Assembly (NCBI RefSeq): GCF_000006445.2
Contig: NC_006044.2
Span: forward strand, 1,280,483 to 1,344,482
Direction: 5' to 3'
DNA: 64,000 nucleotides
Source of the DNA: Debaryomyces hansenii CBS767
Taxonomy: Eukaryota; Ascomycota; Pichiomycetes; Serinales; Debaryomycetaceae
This document shows positions 10,086-20,686 of the stretch, in pieces (position 1 is the stretch's first letter; each line of letters starts with the position of its first letter). The notes beneath the pieces were generated by a model. It searched no databases and had not been told where the DNA came from. It saw only the letters and a list, made by a program, of their open reading frames with translations. Position numbers and translations under genes: made by a program.

Positions 10086-10354
10086 TTAGATTGATAATTA
10101 TTTATTTGCACTACTTTTTTAGTTGCAAAAAAAAATACACTATACCGTGGCATTTGAACTATAAGTCGAGCGTCACAAACTGAGAACTAAATTTCAAGTT
10201 GGATTTCATGTTGAAATTCTCTATGCATCCATTGATTTAGAATACATTGTCTATAATTATAAAAGATATCTGTTCAGATATTTTTCGTTCTGCTGATCTG
10301 TAGCTGCGATGTTAGAAAGCAATTTTTTCATATGTGATTCATCTATTATGTTCC

Positions 10355-10960
10355 CTACGATAATAACGGTATTATCATTTCAATCTTTCTAGTTTCTGCT
10401 GTAATATTTTCTTTGCCTACATGATTATTTGCTAATGGATACTTCTGCTCCAATTTGTGGTTGCTCCAAATATATTGAACATTTATGCATGCTACTACTA
10501 GCAAAGAAAATATGCTGACGACAGATACGGCTAAAAATGCATCATGATACTTCAGAGCATCATTCGTTCTCAATACTTGACCAGCACAAATTCCTGCCAT
10601 GTTTGCAGCCATGACAAGCAATTCCATGGCTATAATACAATGTTTTAGCTTTGATACGTTGTTACTTGTCCAAGAGCAATTCAAAACATGACCAACTTTG
10701 TTATTAAGCATGTTAAAAGTGCAAATTTCACATTGTTTCTATCCGAGTCCGATATAGAAAATAATGCTATAGTAAAAACCATTTGCCAAAGGGTGATAAA
10801 ACCTATTGAAATAGATCTAATATACAATAACTTAATAAAGTCAAAAGTACTAACATTACTGTTGCACACCAACGACCTATTGAACTCATCGCGTTCGCAG
10901 CAACAATTAAAGAACCTGTTGCAGATGCCGATAAATTACCTATGATTCATTTATCAGATC
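10355..10960 (-). pseudogene. Remnant of an MFS permease, Dal5/anion-cation symporter type
   Basis: A broken C-terminal half of a major facilitator permease. The last piece (10355-10711) reads NMAGICAGQVLRTNDALKYH, then a hydrophobic helix and a cytoplasmic tail. This matches the loop before the final membrane segment of allantoate/nicotinate/pantothenate permeases (Dal5 family). An upstream piece in another frame (10681-10872) holds a hydrophobic stretch around GFITLWQMVFTIALF. Still further out (about 10870-10960) a peptide SLIVAANAMSSIGRWCAT is readable. No start and no N-terminal half remain. The family assignment rests on the GQ-(hydrophobic)-R-x-x-DA-x-x-YH pattern and is moderately sure. 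Confidence 0.55.
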
Positions 10961-11052
10961 TCTAATAATTCTTTCAATAATAATTACAGCATAATATAAG
11001 CGTTATAATATCAATTAAAATTTAAGCTCTTTTATATACCTAAAAAATATCT

Positions 11053-11721
11053 CTACTTTTCCTCCCTTTTCTCAGCTAATTCTTGCCATCTTCGTGCCTC
11101 CATCTGCCACCATTTGGTTTCCATTTTGGTAGTAGAAAGTTCATGTTCAAGTTCCTTAACCTTTTTGTCAAGAATTTCAACTTCTTTTTGCCGTCTTTCT
11201 CTGTATCTTCTTGCAGCTATTGTATTCTTTAACCGTTTTGTTTCATGTAGATCTTCCGACAGCAAATTTTTTGGAGAGCTACGTCGTTTGCGTTTCTCGA
11301 GGCGCCTACGCACCCCATCGACATCCTCTAATGTTGAGCTACGTCCATTTGAGCGGTTAACCCGTCCGGAGTAACTTGATAGATCATGCGATTGGTCTAT
11401 CCATATTAGCTTTCTTTGTGATTCGACATCAGTTAATTCCGGCTCACCTTCTGAAAGGGACGATGAAGATGACGATATTTTGTTATCATTTGGAAACAGA
11501 TTAGTCTCGAATTCAGCATGTAGCGACGCTTCTCCAGGTTTTATAGCTGGATAAACAGGTGTTTCACCATCTTTGATCTCTTCAGATAACCAGCTATGGC
11601 TCGATGAGTGCTCGAGCGACAATTCACTAGGTAATTTCGGGATATAAGTTTGATTGTTTATTTCTTCAGTAGAGCCGAGGGCAGATCCAAAGAATGATGA
11701 ACATTCTTGGGACTGAAACAA
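11053..11721 (-). CDS. bZIP transcription factor, Gcn4-like
   Basis: 222-residue predicted nuclear DNA-binding protein. The C-terminal bZIP has the basic motif KNTIAARRYRERR (165-177), which fits the N-x-x-AA-x-x-(S/C/Y)-R rule; Gcn4 has NTEAARRSR. It is followed by a short coiled coil with leucines at about 184 and 191, then a Trp-rich stretch (ETKWWQMEARRWQ). A basic patch RRRLEKRKRRSSP (138-150) could be a nuclear signal. Residues 80-100 are Ser- then acid-rich (SSSSSSLSEGEPELTDVE), a plausible activation or degradation segment, and PSELSLEHSSSHSWL near 31-45 is the sort of hydrophobic-acidic motif used by Gcn4-type activators. It is shorter than typical Gcn4. Target genes are unknown; the nearby nutrition genes are candidates only by position. 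Confidence 0.85.
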   Translation of the reverse strand: MFQSQECSSFFGSALGSTEEINNQTYIPKLPSELSLEHSSSHSWLSEEIKDGETPVYPAIKPGEASLHAEFETNLFPNDNKISSSSSSLSEGEPELTDVESQRKLIWIDQSHDLSSYSGRVNRSNGRSSTLEDVDGVRRRLEKRKRRSSPKNLLSEDLHETKRLKNTIAARRYRERRQKEVEILDKKVKELEHELSTTKMETKWWQMEARRWQELAEKREEK

Positions 11722-13360
11722 ATTCGTAAGCTCCCATGTTAAGTCAGATATAAAGTGGTTTCAGTTGTACGCGCCGAAAATACTACAAGTACCGACGCTT
11801 ATATACTACTCTGAAGAGAAAAAAAAAAAGGTGGTACAACTAGTTCCATTTGCTCCTATAAATATCTCAACCAAAACGAACAAAAGCCATAGCTTGTACG
11901 TTTTGGGAAAAATGAGTCATTATTGCTCACTCGTGTATGATAGTATTTACGCTGTAAAGGAACTTTGGCGTAAATTGGAGGACTCAGAAATATTTTTGGT
12001 TCACACTTAACAATTCGAACGATGTCAGTATCTCTTCCAGTACTCAAGATCATCATAGTCCTCAATGATAGGAATACATCTTAAAATACTGAGAGAGGGT
12101 AGCTTTATTTATATAATATCTGATTGACAATATTGTGTCTTCGCATAGTGATTTCGAATTACTCATTAGAATCATAATAGGATCATTTTTATCATAATGC
12201 GGAATGCATTTTTGCAACTTTTACAAATCGAACTCATATTAGGGTGATATTGGATTGTAATTTCCAATTAATCCCACTCCCACTAACTAGTATAGAGATT
12301 TAAATGCAACTGAATATTTTGAGGGTTCCTATGTTTAAAGAGTCTAAATGCTGTATTTAGAGATAATCATCATGACATGGATTGCGACGGTAGCTGGTCA
12401 ATCTGTTTTAATGGGGTGTTATTTATTTCAATCCGATAATGCTTTGGGTGAGTAAAGGGTACTTAAAATACTTAATAGAACATATAATAAAGCCAAATGA
12501 ATACAAGGTAAATGATGATATTCCTTAATGAATATGGTTGTTTACGAATATTAGCAGTTGAGAACAATGAAGTCTATGTTATTGGCTATTTAAAAGAAAA
12601 TACGGATGCGACTCTTAAGCATCGTCCAGATTATTAAATAGTTTAATAGGAGCAGTTGATTCCTGCAATTTTAAGGTATGATATATCTCAATAATAACCA
12701 GAAATACAGAATTCATAGAATCGCCAAATGTTCAAAGGATAGACGACTTTGAAACATACTTCATTACTAATATGAATAAAAAAGGATATATTGACCAAAA
12801 ACTTAAGGCAAACCACCTGGTATTACAAGAATAACCCCAAATTCTTTGAAATTTTTAATATGGAAATAGGAACCCCTTATTCATAGAGTTTGAAGTGCAT
12901 TTCATGCAGCTATTAATATTAATTTCTATAAAGCCACTAGTCAACTAAATCCTTTGTACGTAACAAGGTAATACGTGATAAAAATTATGAAAATACCTGA
13001 ATTAATGAAGTTAAAACGAAAAAATTCAATTTTAGATAAAAAAATTCTAAATAATTGTATAGGTTGGTTTCTTGCCATTCAAGGCTAAGACTTCAAATGC
13101 TTCAACTTTCAATACTTCTAAATTATTCAAAATGTAGGTTCTTTTTTTTTTGTAACTTCAATTAGAAAAACCTCTAGAGTATCAAAAATTCATATCTTAT
13201 TCCTAGGTACATATACGACAATGGACCTTAAGTATTAGACCACTTCTCAAAGTAAACTCATAGTATTGTTTGATCTAATAATATAACTTGTATATAAAAA
13301 CCAATATGCGTATAATATCAACAGCATCCTCAACTCTCTAGACATATTGACACCTCCTAT
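11722..13360. other. Long intergenic region with one coding relic
   Basis: 1.6 kb between the bZIP promoter and the thiolase 3' end. Most of it is AT-rich with no open frame. The exception is a + strand coding-like tail at 12,738-12,834, described separately. The bZIP gene therefore has a long upstream region in which upstream ORFs or regulatory sites could sit, but I recognise none. Confidence 0.45.
12738..12834 (+). pseudogene. Short coding tail of a lost gene
   Basis: An open tail ending at a TAA on 12832-12834 reads RIDDFETYFITNMNKKGYID and then QKLKANHLVLQE. Its amino-acid use looks like real protein, unlike the flanking DNA. No start and no family can be assigned. Confidence 0.3.
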
Positions 13361-14599
13361 TTATTCTTTAACTACTATACTAGCAGAGCCCATACCTGAA
13401 CCAATACACATTGAGGTTAAACCAATATCACCTGGCTTCAATAATCTTAAGATTGTAGCATATTGTCTAGCCCCAGTTACACCCACTGGATGGCCCAAGG
13501 CAATAGCCCCCCCATTGATGTTCACTTTCTCTTCTGGTATATTGCAGGCTTTAATTGAGTACAAACATTGTGTAGCAAAAGCTTCATTGATTTCAAAGGC
13601 TGCAATATCATCCACTACTAAGTTAGTTTTCTTGAGAATATGAGGAATAGCCATTGCTGGACCAACCCCCATGATTTCTGGAGGAACACCAACAGAAACA
13701 CATCTAACAAACTTACCTTCAATTTTAAATCCATTTTCTTCAGCAAAAGAACGTCTCATAAGTAAAACACCTGCTGCTCCATCACTTACTTGAGAAGAGT
13801 TACCAGCATGGGTCAGGCCATCCTTCTTAAATGATGGGCGTAATTTGCCCAAGGATTCTGCAGTGACTCCCTTACGAACACCTTCGTCTTTATCAACTAT
13901 AATTTTTTTAAAAGAAACATTACCTTGGCCATCCTTTTCTTCAATTAATGATTCAACAGGCAATATTTCATCAGCAAAGACACCTGAAGCCAATGCTTTT
14001 TCAGCCTTCTGGAAAGATTTAGCTGCAAATTCATCCTGTTGTTTGCGTGAGATATTGTACTTGATAGCAATATTCTCGTTGGTGATCCCCATAGGAATCT
14101 TAGATTTTATCATTTCTGGGTGATCCTCGAGAGCTTTTGACACAACTGATTGACCCAATCCAAAGTCTTTAGTCATCGATTCCACACCAACAGCTAGACC
14201 GCAATCAATTTCTCCCGATATTATTTTATTTGCTATATCACCTATAGCTACCAATCCAGACCCACACTGTCTATTTATGGCTATAATGGGGGTGGTGTAT
14301 GGAATACCAGCGCTTATGGCGGCAGCTCTATGTTCACAGATACCGGAACGAACCTTGAGTACATTAGCGCAAGCAATATCCTCAATTAAATTAGGATTAA
14401 CCTGGGTTTTGGCAAGGAATGCTTCTAGAAACTTCAATAAAATATAGTCACTCCCAACATCCTTGAAGCTTCCTTTAAACCCTTTTCCAATTGCTGTACG
14501 ATAAGATGCAACAATCACCACATCATCGGGGTTTTTCGAAGTTATGTGATTAGTTGCAGATGGAGATAAATGCCCTAAAACTTGATTTAATCTATCCAT
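13361..14599 (-). CDS. POT1: Peroxisomal 3-ketoacyl-CoA thiolase
   Basis: 412-residue thiolase that performs the last step of fatty-acid beta-oxidation, splitting 3-ketoacyl-CoA with CoA into acetyl-CoA and a shortened acyl-CoA. An N-terminal peroxisomal targeting signal type 2 is present as RLNQVLGHL (residues 3-11, R-L-x5-H-L), which marks the peroxisomal rather than the acetoacetyl-CoA isozyme. The active-site nucleophile is Cys112 in NRQCGSGL. The other catalytic residues are His370 in GGAIALGHPVG and Cys398 in MCIGSGMG, with the NEAFA loop also present. Length agrees with yeast Pot1/Fox3 (about 417). Fatty-acid induction and glucose repression are usual for the family; I see no clear oleate element upstream. 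Confidence 0.95.
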   Translation of the reverse strand: MDRLNQVLGHLSPSATNHITSKNPDDVVIVASYRTAIGKGFKGSFKDVGSDYILLKFLEAFLAKTQVNPNLIEDIACANVLKVRSGICEHRAAAISAGIPYTTPIIAINRQCGSGLVAIGDIANKIISGEIDCGLAVGVESMTKDFGLGQSVVSKALEDHPEMIKSKIPMGITNENIAIKYNISRKQQDEFAAKSFQKAEKALASGVFADEILPVESLIEEKDGQGNVSFKKIIVDKDEGVRKGVTAESLGKLRPSFKKDGLTHAGNSSQVSDGAAGVLLMRRSFAEENGFKIEGKFVRCVSVGVPPEIMGVGPAMAIPHILKKTNLVVDDIAAFEINEAFATQCLYSIKACNIPEEKVNINGGAIALGHPVGVTGARQYATILRLLKPGDIGLTSMCIGSGMGSASIVVKE

Positions 14600-15202
14600 A
14601 CTGGGTTGTATTTCCTAATTTCTTCCATTTTCTGAGAGGGAAAGATGCTTATTTATAATCGTGGAGGGGTAATTTTTCATGTGTAAATTTTGTTCCCTAC
14701 CTGACAACTTCGAATTTACAGACAGGTTGAATAATGGCTAAAGAAATACTTCAATTCACATTGACTTCTAAACCTAGGAATCAAAAGTTTATAATAGAAA
14801 ACTCTAGAGCGTATAATATTACGGATCGCACCATGACAGATCCTGTAGAATGAAATATTTCGAGTTTGAATATCATTATTTGTATGTAAATATCACCTTA
14901 TTTAATAATTCGATTAAATTTTCAGTAATTCCATCGATAGTAACTACTTTCATCTATGGGTACTCTTCGAGTCTTTATAATAATTTCTTAACGTAAATCT
15001 TATTACAATATTCTGACATAATAAGTTGCAATTATCAATCGTAAAATTTGTATAGAAAAGATAATATTTATTTCTCAATAATCATTAAATTTAGTAAAGT
15101 TATGTCTGGGAATAAAACCTTAACTAATTTGCTGTCACATATAAAAATATAATAATATGCTATCTACTGATATCACGTTCAAAAATTGAATTCAAGATTT
15201 TT
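14600..15202. other. Intergenic, thiolase promoter side
   Basis: About 600 bp of AT-rich DNA holding the thiolase promoter and the 3' end of the secreted repeat-protein gene. No gene or repeat recognised. Confidence 0.45.
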
Positions 15203-15895
15203 TCAGAACCAAGACTCAAGTTCATCTTTAAAAGAGGCAGCCTTCAGTTCAAAAGAACCCTTAGCTGAACCAATCTTGTCATAAAAATTGTTCTCAAGTG
15301 TTGCAACCCGCAGGATAACTGCTTTTTCAGCAGAGATTATATTCAGTTTGCCTGCATCTTCTGCCGATGATACTGTCAGCTGAGCTGTTTGTTTGAGAGA
15401 TAATGCCTTCAGTTCCAAAGACGATTCGATGGAAGCGATTTCCAGAGCAGTCGCTCCTTTAGCCGAAGCGATAGCTTGTTGAACAGCACTTTCGAGCTCT
15501 CCTGCTTTCAGTTGTAAGTCTTCCTGAATACAAGCAATATCATCATCACCTTCCGGCTCTGCATTTGCAATAGCCTGCTGAGCAGCAGCCTTAAGAGAAG
15601 CAGCCTCCAGTTGTGCGGCAGCGACAACAGATGAAAATCTCAGTTGTGCAGCCAGTTCAATTGAACTTGCAGCATTCCCAGCAACGCTTTTAGCAGAATT
15701 CACCCCATTTGAAATAGAATTTTTGGTTGATTGTAAAGCAGCTGTTTTGAGGGATACCACTTTCAGTTCTAGAGCCTTTTCAAAACTGGCGAGATTTCTT
15801 GGTGTAACGACTTCAGACGCTTTGGTGACTTCAATTGGTGCTGCTACTGCAAGAGTAATCAAATACGTGTAACAAATGGTGGTGCTTAGCTTCAT
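15203..15895 (-). CDS. Secreted Ala/Ser/Leu-rich repeat protein
   Basis: Unidentified protein of 230 residues from the ATG at 15893-15895. I choose this start because a signal peptide follows at once (MKLSTTICYTYLITLAVAAP); the frame stays open 49 codons further out, but those residues look non-coding. The mature part is built from degenerate amphipathic repeats of about 20-30 residues with the core (L/I)-E-L-K-(A/V)-x-S-L-K-x-(A/T)-A-Q, for example ALELKVVSLKTAALQS, AQLEAASLKAAAQQAIA and SLELKALSLKQTAQLTVSSA. It should form long helices. It has few aromatic residues and no GPI-type tail. It could be a cell-surface or secreted structural protein. Repeat number may vary between strains. No family is claimed. 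Confidence 0.7.
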   Translation of the reverse strand: MKLSTTICYTYLITLAVAAPIEVTKASEVVTPRNLASFEKALELKVVSLKTAALQSTKNSISNGVNSAKSVAGNAASSIELAAQLRFSSVVAAAQLEAASLKAAAQQAIANAEPEGDDDIACIQEDLQLKAGELESAVQQAIASAKGATALEIASIESSLELKALSLKQTAQLTVSSAEDAGKLNIISAEKAVILRVATLENNFYDKIGSAKGSFELKAASFKDELESWF

Positions 15896-17240
15896 TTTTA
15901 ATATTGTATACCCTGTGCTTAGAATTGAGTAATATATAGATAACTGGTATTTATACAAATTAATCGTTGCAATTTTTGTATAGAGCATGTGAACACAAGT
16001 ATTACTATTATTCATTGAATTTTCGTCATTTACGATCTTCATATTAGAATTTGCTTCTGATTTGACATACTTATTGCAAATATTTTTTTATTTGGCAGGT
16101 CACTTTAGGGAATGATAGTTGTAAATACGACTGAAATTATTTTTATCTATAATTAATTTCCTGATACGGAAATTGGCATCATTTGATATTCTGATTTTAA
16201 TTGTTCGCGGCGTATGAGACGAATAAAGGGATTTTCAGCGACGTATTTTCTATATGAAATAGATTTAAAAAGAGATGTTTATGTATCTCCTTAATTCATT
16301 TGAATTTAATTGCCGTAATTATGACTCCAGACTTAAATTATTTTAAATACGTAAAATCATGTTTAAGATCACTTTTTTCTGTATATTTTTTTAAGTTTAG
16401 TGGAAATATAAGATGAGTCTTGTTAAATAGATTCTTAGCTATCAAAAATATATATGCGTAAGTATTTCTAAAATTGTTTCATTCGCAATTACAATAATCG
16501 TTCATAATTACTGATATGCGGGGCAAATATTTTAAGAGATATTCATGCTAATTTCGTATTTGTTTTCTGTAGTTAAGTGTGAAAAGTGTTAAGACTCTAT
16601 ACCCCTTTTTGATTTCACTAAGGCTGCATATGATTGCATATGATTGTTAGATTGAGCTATGACAATTGAGAATTAAAACCTGAATTTTACACTGTTATAT
16701 TGCAATATTTTAATAAATCTTTTGAGTTTTACCATTCGATGAATGTACGACTCGAATGGTGTCTCCTTCACATATATTTGTAACGCGCATTAAAGAATAA
16801 TGAGATCTTCAAAAATGTGGAGAAATCGAAGATATTCACCAAATGTTTTGCGAAAGCCATGAATACAACACTCTCTATAATTCTATGTAGTACATATATC
16901 CCTGAGAAATATCCCGCTCATATACATGTAATGATGTAAATTCTATTACTATCTAGGCCCCGGGGATTACCTGATTCGGCGACTTGTTCATTAAAATCAT
17001 TTCATTTGTTGAGTCATCTTAAGCATCTCCAAAAAATGTGCAGAATATGACTCTTGCCGCAAGACATTCTCGTTCTGCATTGCGACCTTCAGTAATTTTC
17101 AATATATTGACGACGAATATTGTACAATAATGGGGACCTATAGTCGCGGTACAAGTTTAGATTTCAAACTTCGCTCTTACAAAAGCCGGCGTCCGAAATC
17201 GGACTAATTTAACATATAATCACAATATACTAAACTAAAA
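15896..17240. other. Divergent intergenic region
   Basis: 1.35 kb between two divergently transcribed secreted-protein genes. It is AT-rich with many stops and no recognisable gene. It contains a short duplicated word ATATGATTGC near 16,628. Confidence 0.45.
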
Positions 17241-17948
17241 ATGAAGATATATACATCTACTAGCCTTATCTATATTGCTTATGCAATTAATCAAGTATTT
17301 GGTTTTCCAGTCACAGAAGATTTAATTGCAATTTCGAATGGTCAGATCCCACTCCATACTAATGTGGTACCCAGTATTGAGGACGGAGCTAGAGTGGCTA
17401 GAACATTAGTGTTTAGAGAGTCTTTAGTCAATGTTAATACTTTTAAAACGGTTAAATCAGGAGATGATGAAACTCAATTGCCCGTTTCATCGATGGAGTA
17501 TTATGCTGATTGTGATGGTAACGGAGATCCTTATTGGCTTGTGGTAGATATTGGATCCACTTTCCAAAATATTGAAAAAGGTTCGGATTACAGCTTCACT
17601 ATTCGAGTAGGAGATCATCCTTTTGATGAAGATGTAGATACATCTTACCCTGGTAGTATTAAACATTCGCCTGCTGGTTCGCCTAGAATTAATTTGAGAG
17701 GGAAGTTGGAAGATGTAACTTTTGAAAACTCAATTGAACAACTAAGAGTAGAGACTTGTTTCTTGAAGAGACATCCAGATTCAGAAACCTGGCTTCCACG
17801 AAATAAAATCAGTCCTCATAAGTCACATTGGACTAAGCTTATTGTTGATGAGGTTTATATGGTCGGCGGCTTTGGTAATTTGGCCTACATTGGAACAATT
17901 GAAGACGATATTTACCATAAAGCGGAAATAATCAAGTCAGACATATAA
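17241..17948 (+). CDS. CREG-like secreted protein (FMN-binding split-barrel fold)
   Basis: 235-residue protein with an N-terminal signal peptide (about residues 1-21, ending near FGFPVTED). The body matches the CREG (cellular repressor of E1A genes) beta-barrel family. It starts with ARVARTLVFRESLVNVNTF, then a short-chain segment SSMEYYADCDGNGDPYWLV, the strand INLRGKLEDV, the family hallmark CFLKRHPDSETWLP, and a C-terminal VDEVYMVGGFGNLAYIG. In animals CREG is a secreted or lysosomal glycoprotein with no proven enzyme activity; fungal members are uncharacterised. The flavin-binding residues of true pyridoxamine-phosphate oxidases are not evident. The family call is fairly sure; the function is unknown. 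Confidence 0.8.
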   Translation: MKIYTSTSLIYIAYAINQVFGFPVTEDLIAISNGQIPLHTNVVPSIEDGARVARTLVFRESLVNVNTFKTVKSGDDETQLPVSSMEYYADCDGNGDPYWLVVDIGSTFQNIEKGSDYSFTIRVGDHPFDEDVDTSYPGSIKHSPAGSPRINLRGKLEDVTFENSIEQLRVETCFLKRHPDSETWLPRNKISPHKSHWTKLIVDEVYMVGGFGNLAYIGTIEDDIYHKAEIIKSDI

Positions 17949-18373
17949 ATGTCACTCACCGTAATTTATTCTGGAAGGAGGGGGGAACTCATTTTATTCA
18001 TATATATGGTGCACTAGGTGAGAGGGAATTGTACAATCGAATCTAACAAGATTGGATGCCCGCAAAGTGATACTAATAATTAGCTGAGCTAACTGATATG
18101 GATGAAATTTACAAATGTATGGTATTTACGCAATTGTATATCATTTTTCTTCAAACCAAAAATCCGTCTAAAGAGTATATTGTAATATCATTCAGCGGTA
18201 CAGTATTTTCCAGCAATGAAAAAAATATCCCAGCTGTAAATTGATTGTTGATTATTATAATCTTTTTTGTAATAGTCTAATTTCAATTCACATCATTTTT
18301 TTCTACATGTGTACTTCTTTAATCTATTTTAATTATCAATTAAATTGTTTAGCCTAAAAAAAGTTGTCAATCT
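17949..18373. other. Intergenic, no gene seen
   Basis: About 425 bp downstream of the CREG-like gene, AT-rich, without a recognisable gene. Confidence 0.4.
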
Positions 18374-18600
18374 TCACATTTCTTGAGGGCTTAAACCTCC
18401 GTTACTGACATCCCCATTTGTCTTCATTGCTGAGAATTCGTTATCATCTATCTTACTCGTACTCAAAATGAACACTCTCTTCGTCTTGGGATTGAATATT
18501 TCTGTTACATAGTTGTATAGTATAATTTTTGGAATTGCTCATACAAACACAAGGGCTAGGAACGGAGTTAAAGGTGATATTATTCCCGACTAAAACATAA
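18374..18600 (-). pseudogene. C-terminal relic of a probable membrane protein
   Basis: On the minus strand a hydrophobic stretch (SPLTPFLALVFV, then a stop where a Trp would fit) runs into NYVTEIFNPKTKRVFIL and a hydrophilic tail ending GGLSPQEM at a TGA on 18374-18376. This looks like the last membrane segment and cytoplasmic tail of a lost transporter. There is no start, and the family is not assignable. Confidence 0.35.
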
Positions 18601-18815
18601 TTTGAATAAGGGAAAGGAGGAGACTTTATGTAATGCTTTTATTTATATTATGATATAAGTGATCTCCCAGGATACTAATATTGTCGCATTTATTCTGCTG
18701 AATAGTAGAGGTTTGTTTATCTGGCTAACGGTGAAAAAAATAAGTTAACTTTTATGAAAAAGGTGGCTGCTGCACATGAAACATATATCAAAGATTGTAA
18801 GCTTCAACTGCCAGT

Positions 18816-19847
18816 TCAAAGGGCTCCTATTACTAAAGAAATGAAATCGTCCCCACAAGGTTCAACAACTTCAACTTTCCATCCTGATGCTTCATAAAGT
18901 CTTTTGAATTCCTCTTCTGTTCTTTGACGACCGCAACACATGAGCATCATTTGAATATCCAATACTTTGGAAAGGCCCGGCACATTTGGTTCTGGGATTA
19001 CTGCTTCACAAGCAATGAATTTAGCACCAGGTCTTGCAACCTCCTTAGCCAGTCTTAAAATTTCTATGCACTTGTTATCAGGCCAGTCATGAAGAATATG
19101 TTTTACAAAGTAGACATCTGCAGGCACAGCCTTCTTAAACATGTCAATCTCTGCAAAAGATAGGGACTTCAGTAGTGCAGCATCTTTACCTTTAGATTCG
19201 ACATCTTTAATAACAGTTGCAGTATCGCTTACAATTCCTTTCGCATCGGGTCTGGCCACCGTCTTTAAAACGAGGTCAAGAAAATACCCGCTACTGCCCC
19301 CAATATCACAAACAACATCAGCCTTCTCCAAATATTTTCCTTCTTTCAAAACCTTAACAATACCCTCAATTTCCTTATAAGAAATAGAATCCATCGCATT
19401 TCCAAATAATGTAGCATATTTTGGATTTCCATCCATATAATCAAAAACAGGTTTTCCAAATTCTATCTCAAAGGCAGTCCTTGTGGGTCCTTCCTTAACA
19501 AAGTCTGGTAGGTGCTTCCAGCAAACAAAGTGTTCTGCACTTTCCTCGAATAAAAAAAATCCTCTTAAAGACATTGGGTGATCTTTACGTAAAACTGTCC
19601 CATCTTCATTTAAGAGAAACTTATGGTCGCCATTTTCTTCAACTAGACCTATAAATGATAGTGCTCGAAGGAGTCTATATAGAGTATCAGTATGTACCTT
19701 AATTTCATGAGACACCTGCTCGGCCAGTTGTGGTTCCGTCGTGGATAATTGCTCAAATACTCCTAATAATACACCCGTATATGTTATCCGAGAAAACCAT
19801 TTTCCCATAACTAATTTAAAAACGCCTGGCACACCAAGTCCTGTCAT
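18816..19847 (-). CDS. SAM-dependent O-methyltransferase (COMT/ASMT-like)
   Basis: 343-residue small-molecule O-methyltransferase of the family that includes plant caffeate and animal acetylserotonin enzymes. The N-terminal third is a helical dimerisation domain (VHTDTLYRLLRALSFIGLVEE, 51-71). It is followed by the SAM-binding motif DVVCDIGGSSGYFLDLV (178-193) and the catalytic region YFVKHILHDWPDNKCIEIL, in which His253 of HDW is the general base that deprotonates the substrate hydroxyl. The C-terminus EEFKRLYEASGWKVEVVEP is also typical. Such enzymes are usual in filamentous fungi and bacteria and sparse in budding yeasts, so acquisition by transfer is possible but not shown. There is no biosynthetic cluster around it. 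The acceptor is unknown. Confidence 0.88.
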   Translation of the reverse strand: MTGLGVPGVFKLVMGKWFSRITYTGVLLGVFEQLSTTEPQLAEQVSHEIKVHTDTLYRLLRALSFIGLVEENGDHKFLLNEDGTVLRKDHPMSLRGFFLFEESAEHFVCWKHLPDFVKEGPTRTAFEIEFGKPVFDYMDGNPKYATLFGNAMDSISYKEIEGIVKVLKEGKYLEKADVVCDIGGSSGYFLDLVLKTVARPDAKGIVSDTATVIKDVESKGKDAALLKSLSFAEIDMFKKAVPADVYFVKHILHDWPDNKCIEILRLAKEVARPGAKFIACEAVIPEPNVPGLSKVLDIQMMLMCCGRQRTEEEFKRLYEASGWKVEVVEPCGDDFISLVIGAL

Positions 19848-20686
19848 TCTTCTTATTTGATTGATTTAAACATTGAATCAAAACGAATGGCAATTATCTC
19901 CTATTTATATTTTAAACTCCTTCAGTTTCGCACGATTTAGGTGAATAGGTAAATGGAGCATGTTCTGAAATTGACGTGCATTATAACAGGGATCGTGATG
20001 TAAGACCTCGAATTATTAAGATTACGATATTCCGGACAACATTTGAATTTTCATGGGGGTTGTTGAATTTTATTCAAATCTACCAAGTTTAAAAGAATGC
20101 ATCAATAGAGTCAAGAAATTTCTCTCGATTGATGAATAATGACACAACATTTTATATGTCGTAAGATCTTTCGATCCCTGTCCAATTGTTCTCGTTCTCA
20201 ATTCATACTAGAGCGAAATCGGTGGAGAAATGATATTGGAGGTTGACATCTCGTGTTGGTTGACATAAATAATTCACACCTATAACTTGGCACCTCGTTG
20301 ATTTTTACAAATAGTTTTTCTTTTATTTTTGGATGATGCTGTTGTACTATTTCGCAGCAAATATCCCCGTATATATGATTATACCAACAGACTTTCGTAT
20401 AAATGCCCGAGGAGCTATATTCAGTCTTTCAAATTAATTTATTGGATATTTCAAACCCACTAATCTCGAGCAAAGCAATGGAAACCTAGTTATTGGACTG
20501 TTAAGGTCAATAATTATTAACCATATGCCAGATTTTTAAGAAAAAAACTATATAGGTAGGTATTTCACAAGAATAATGTAATGTAATAGAATTCAACGAC
20601 TTGAATATGACTATAAAGCCCAAAAAAAAAAACATTTCAAAATCTAAATTATAAAAAACGCCAAGGACTGAGAAATCATTATTATA
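19848..20686. other. Intergenic, no gene seen
   Basis: 840 bp between the O-methyltransferase promoter and the oligopeptide transporter 3' end. No gene, RNA or repeat recognised. Confidence 0.45.
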
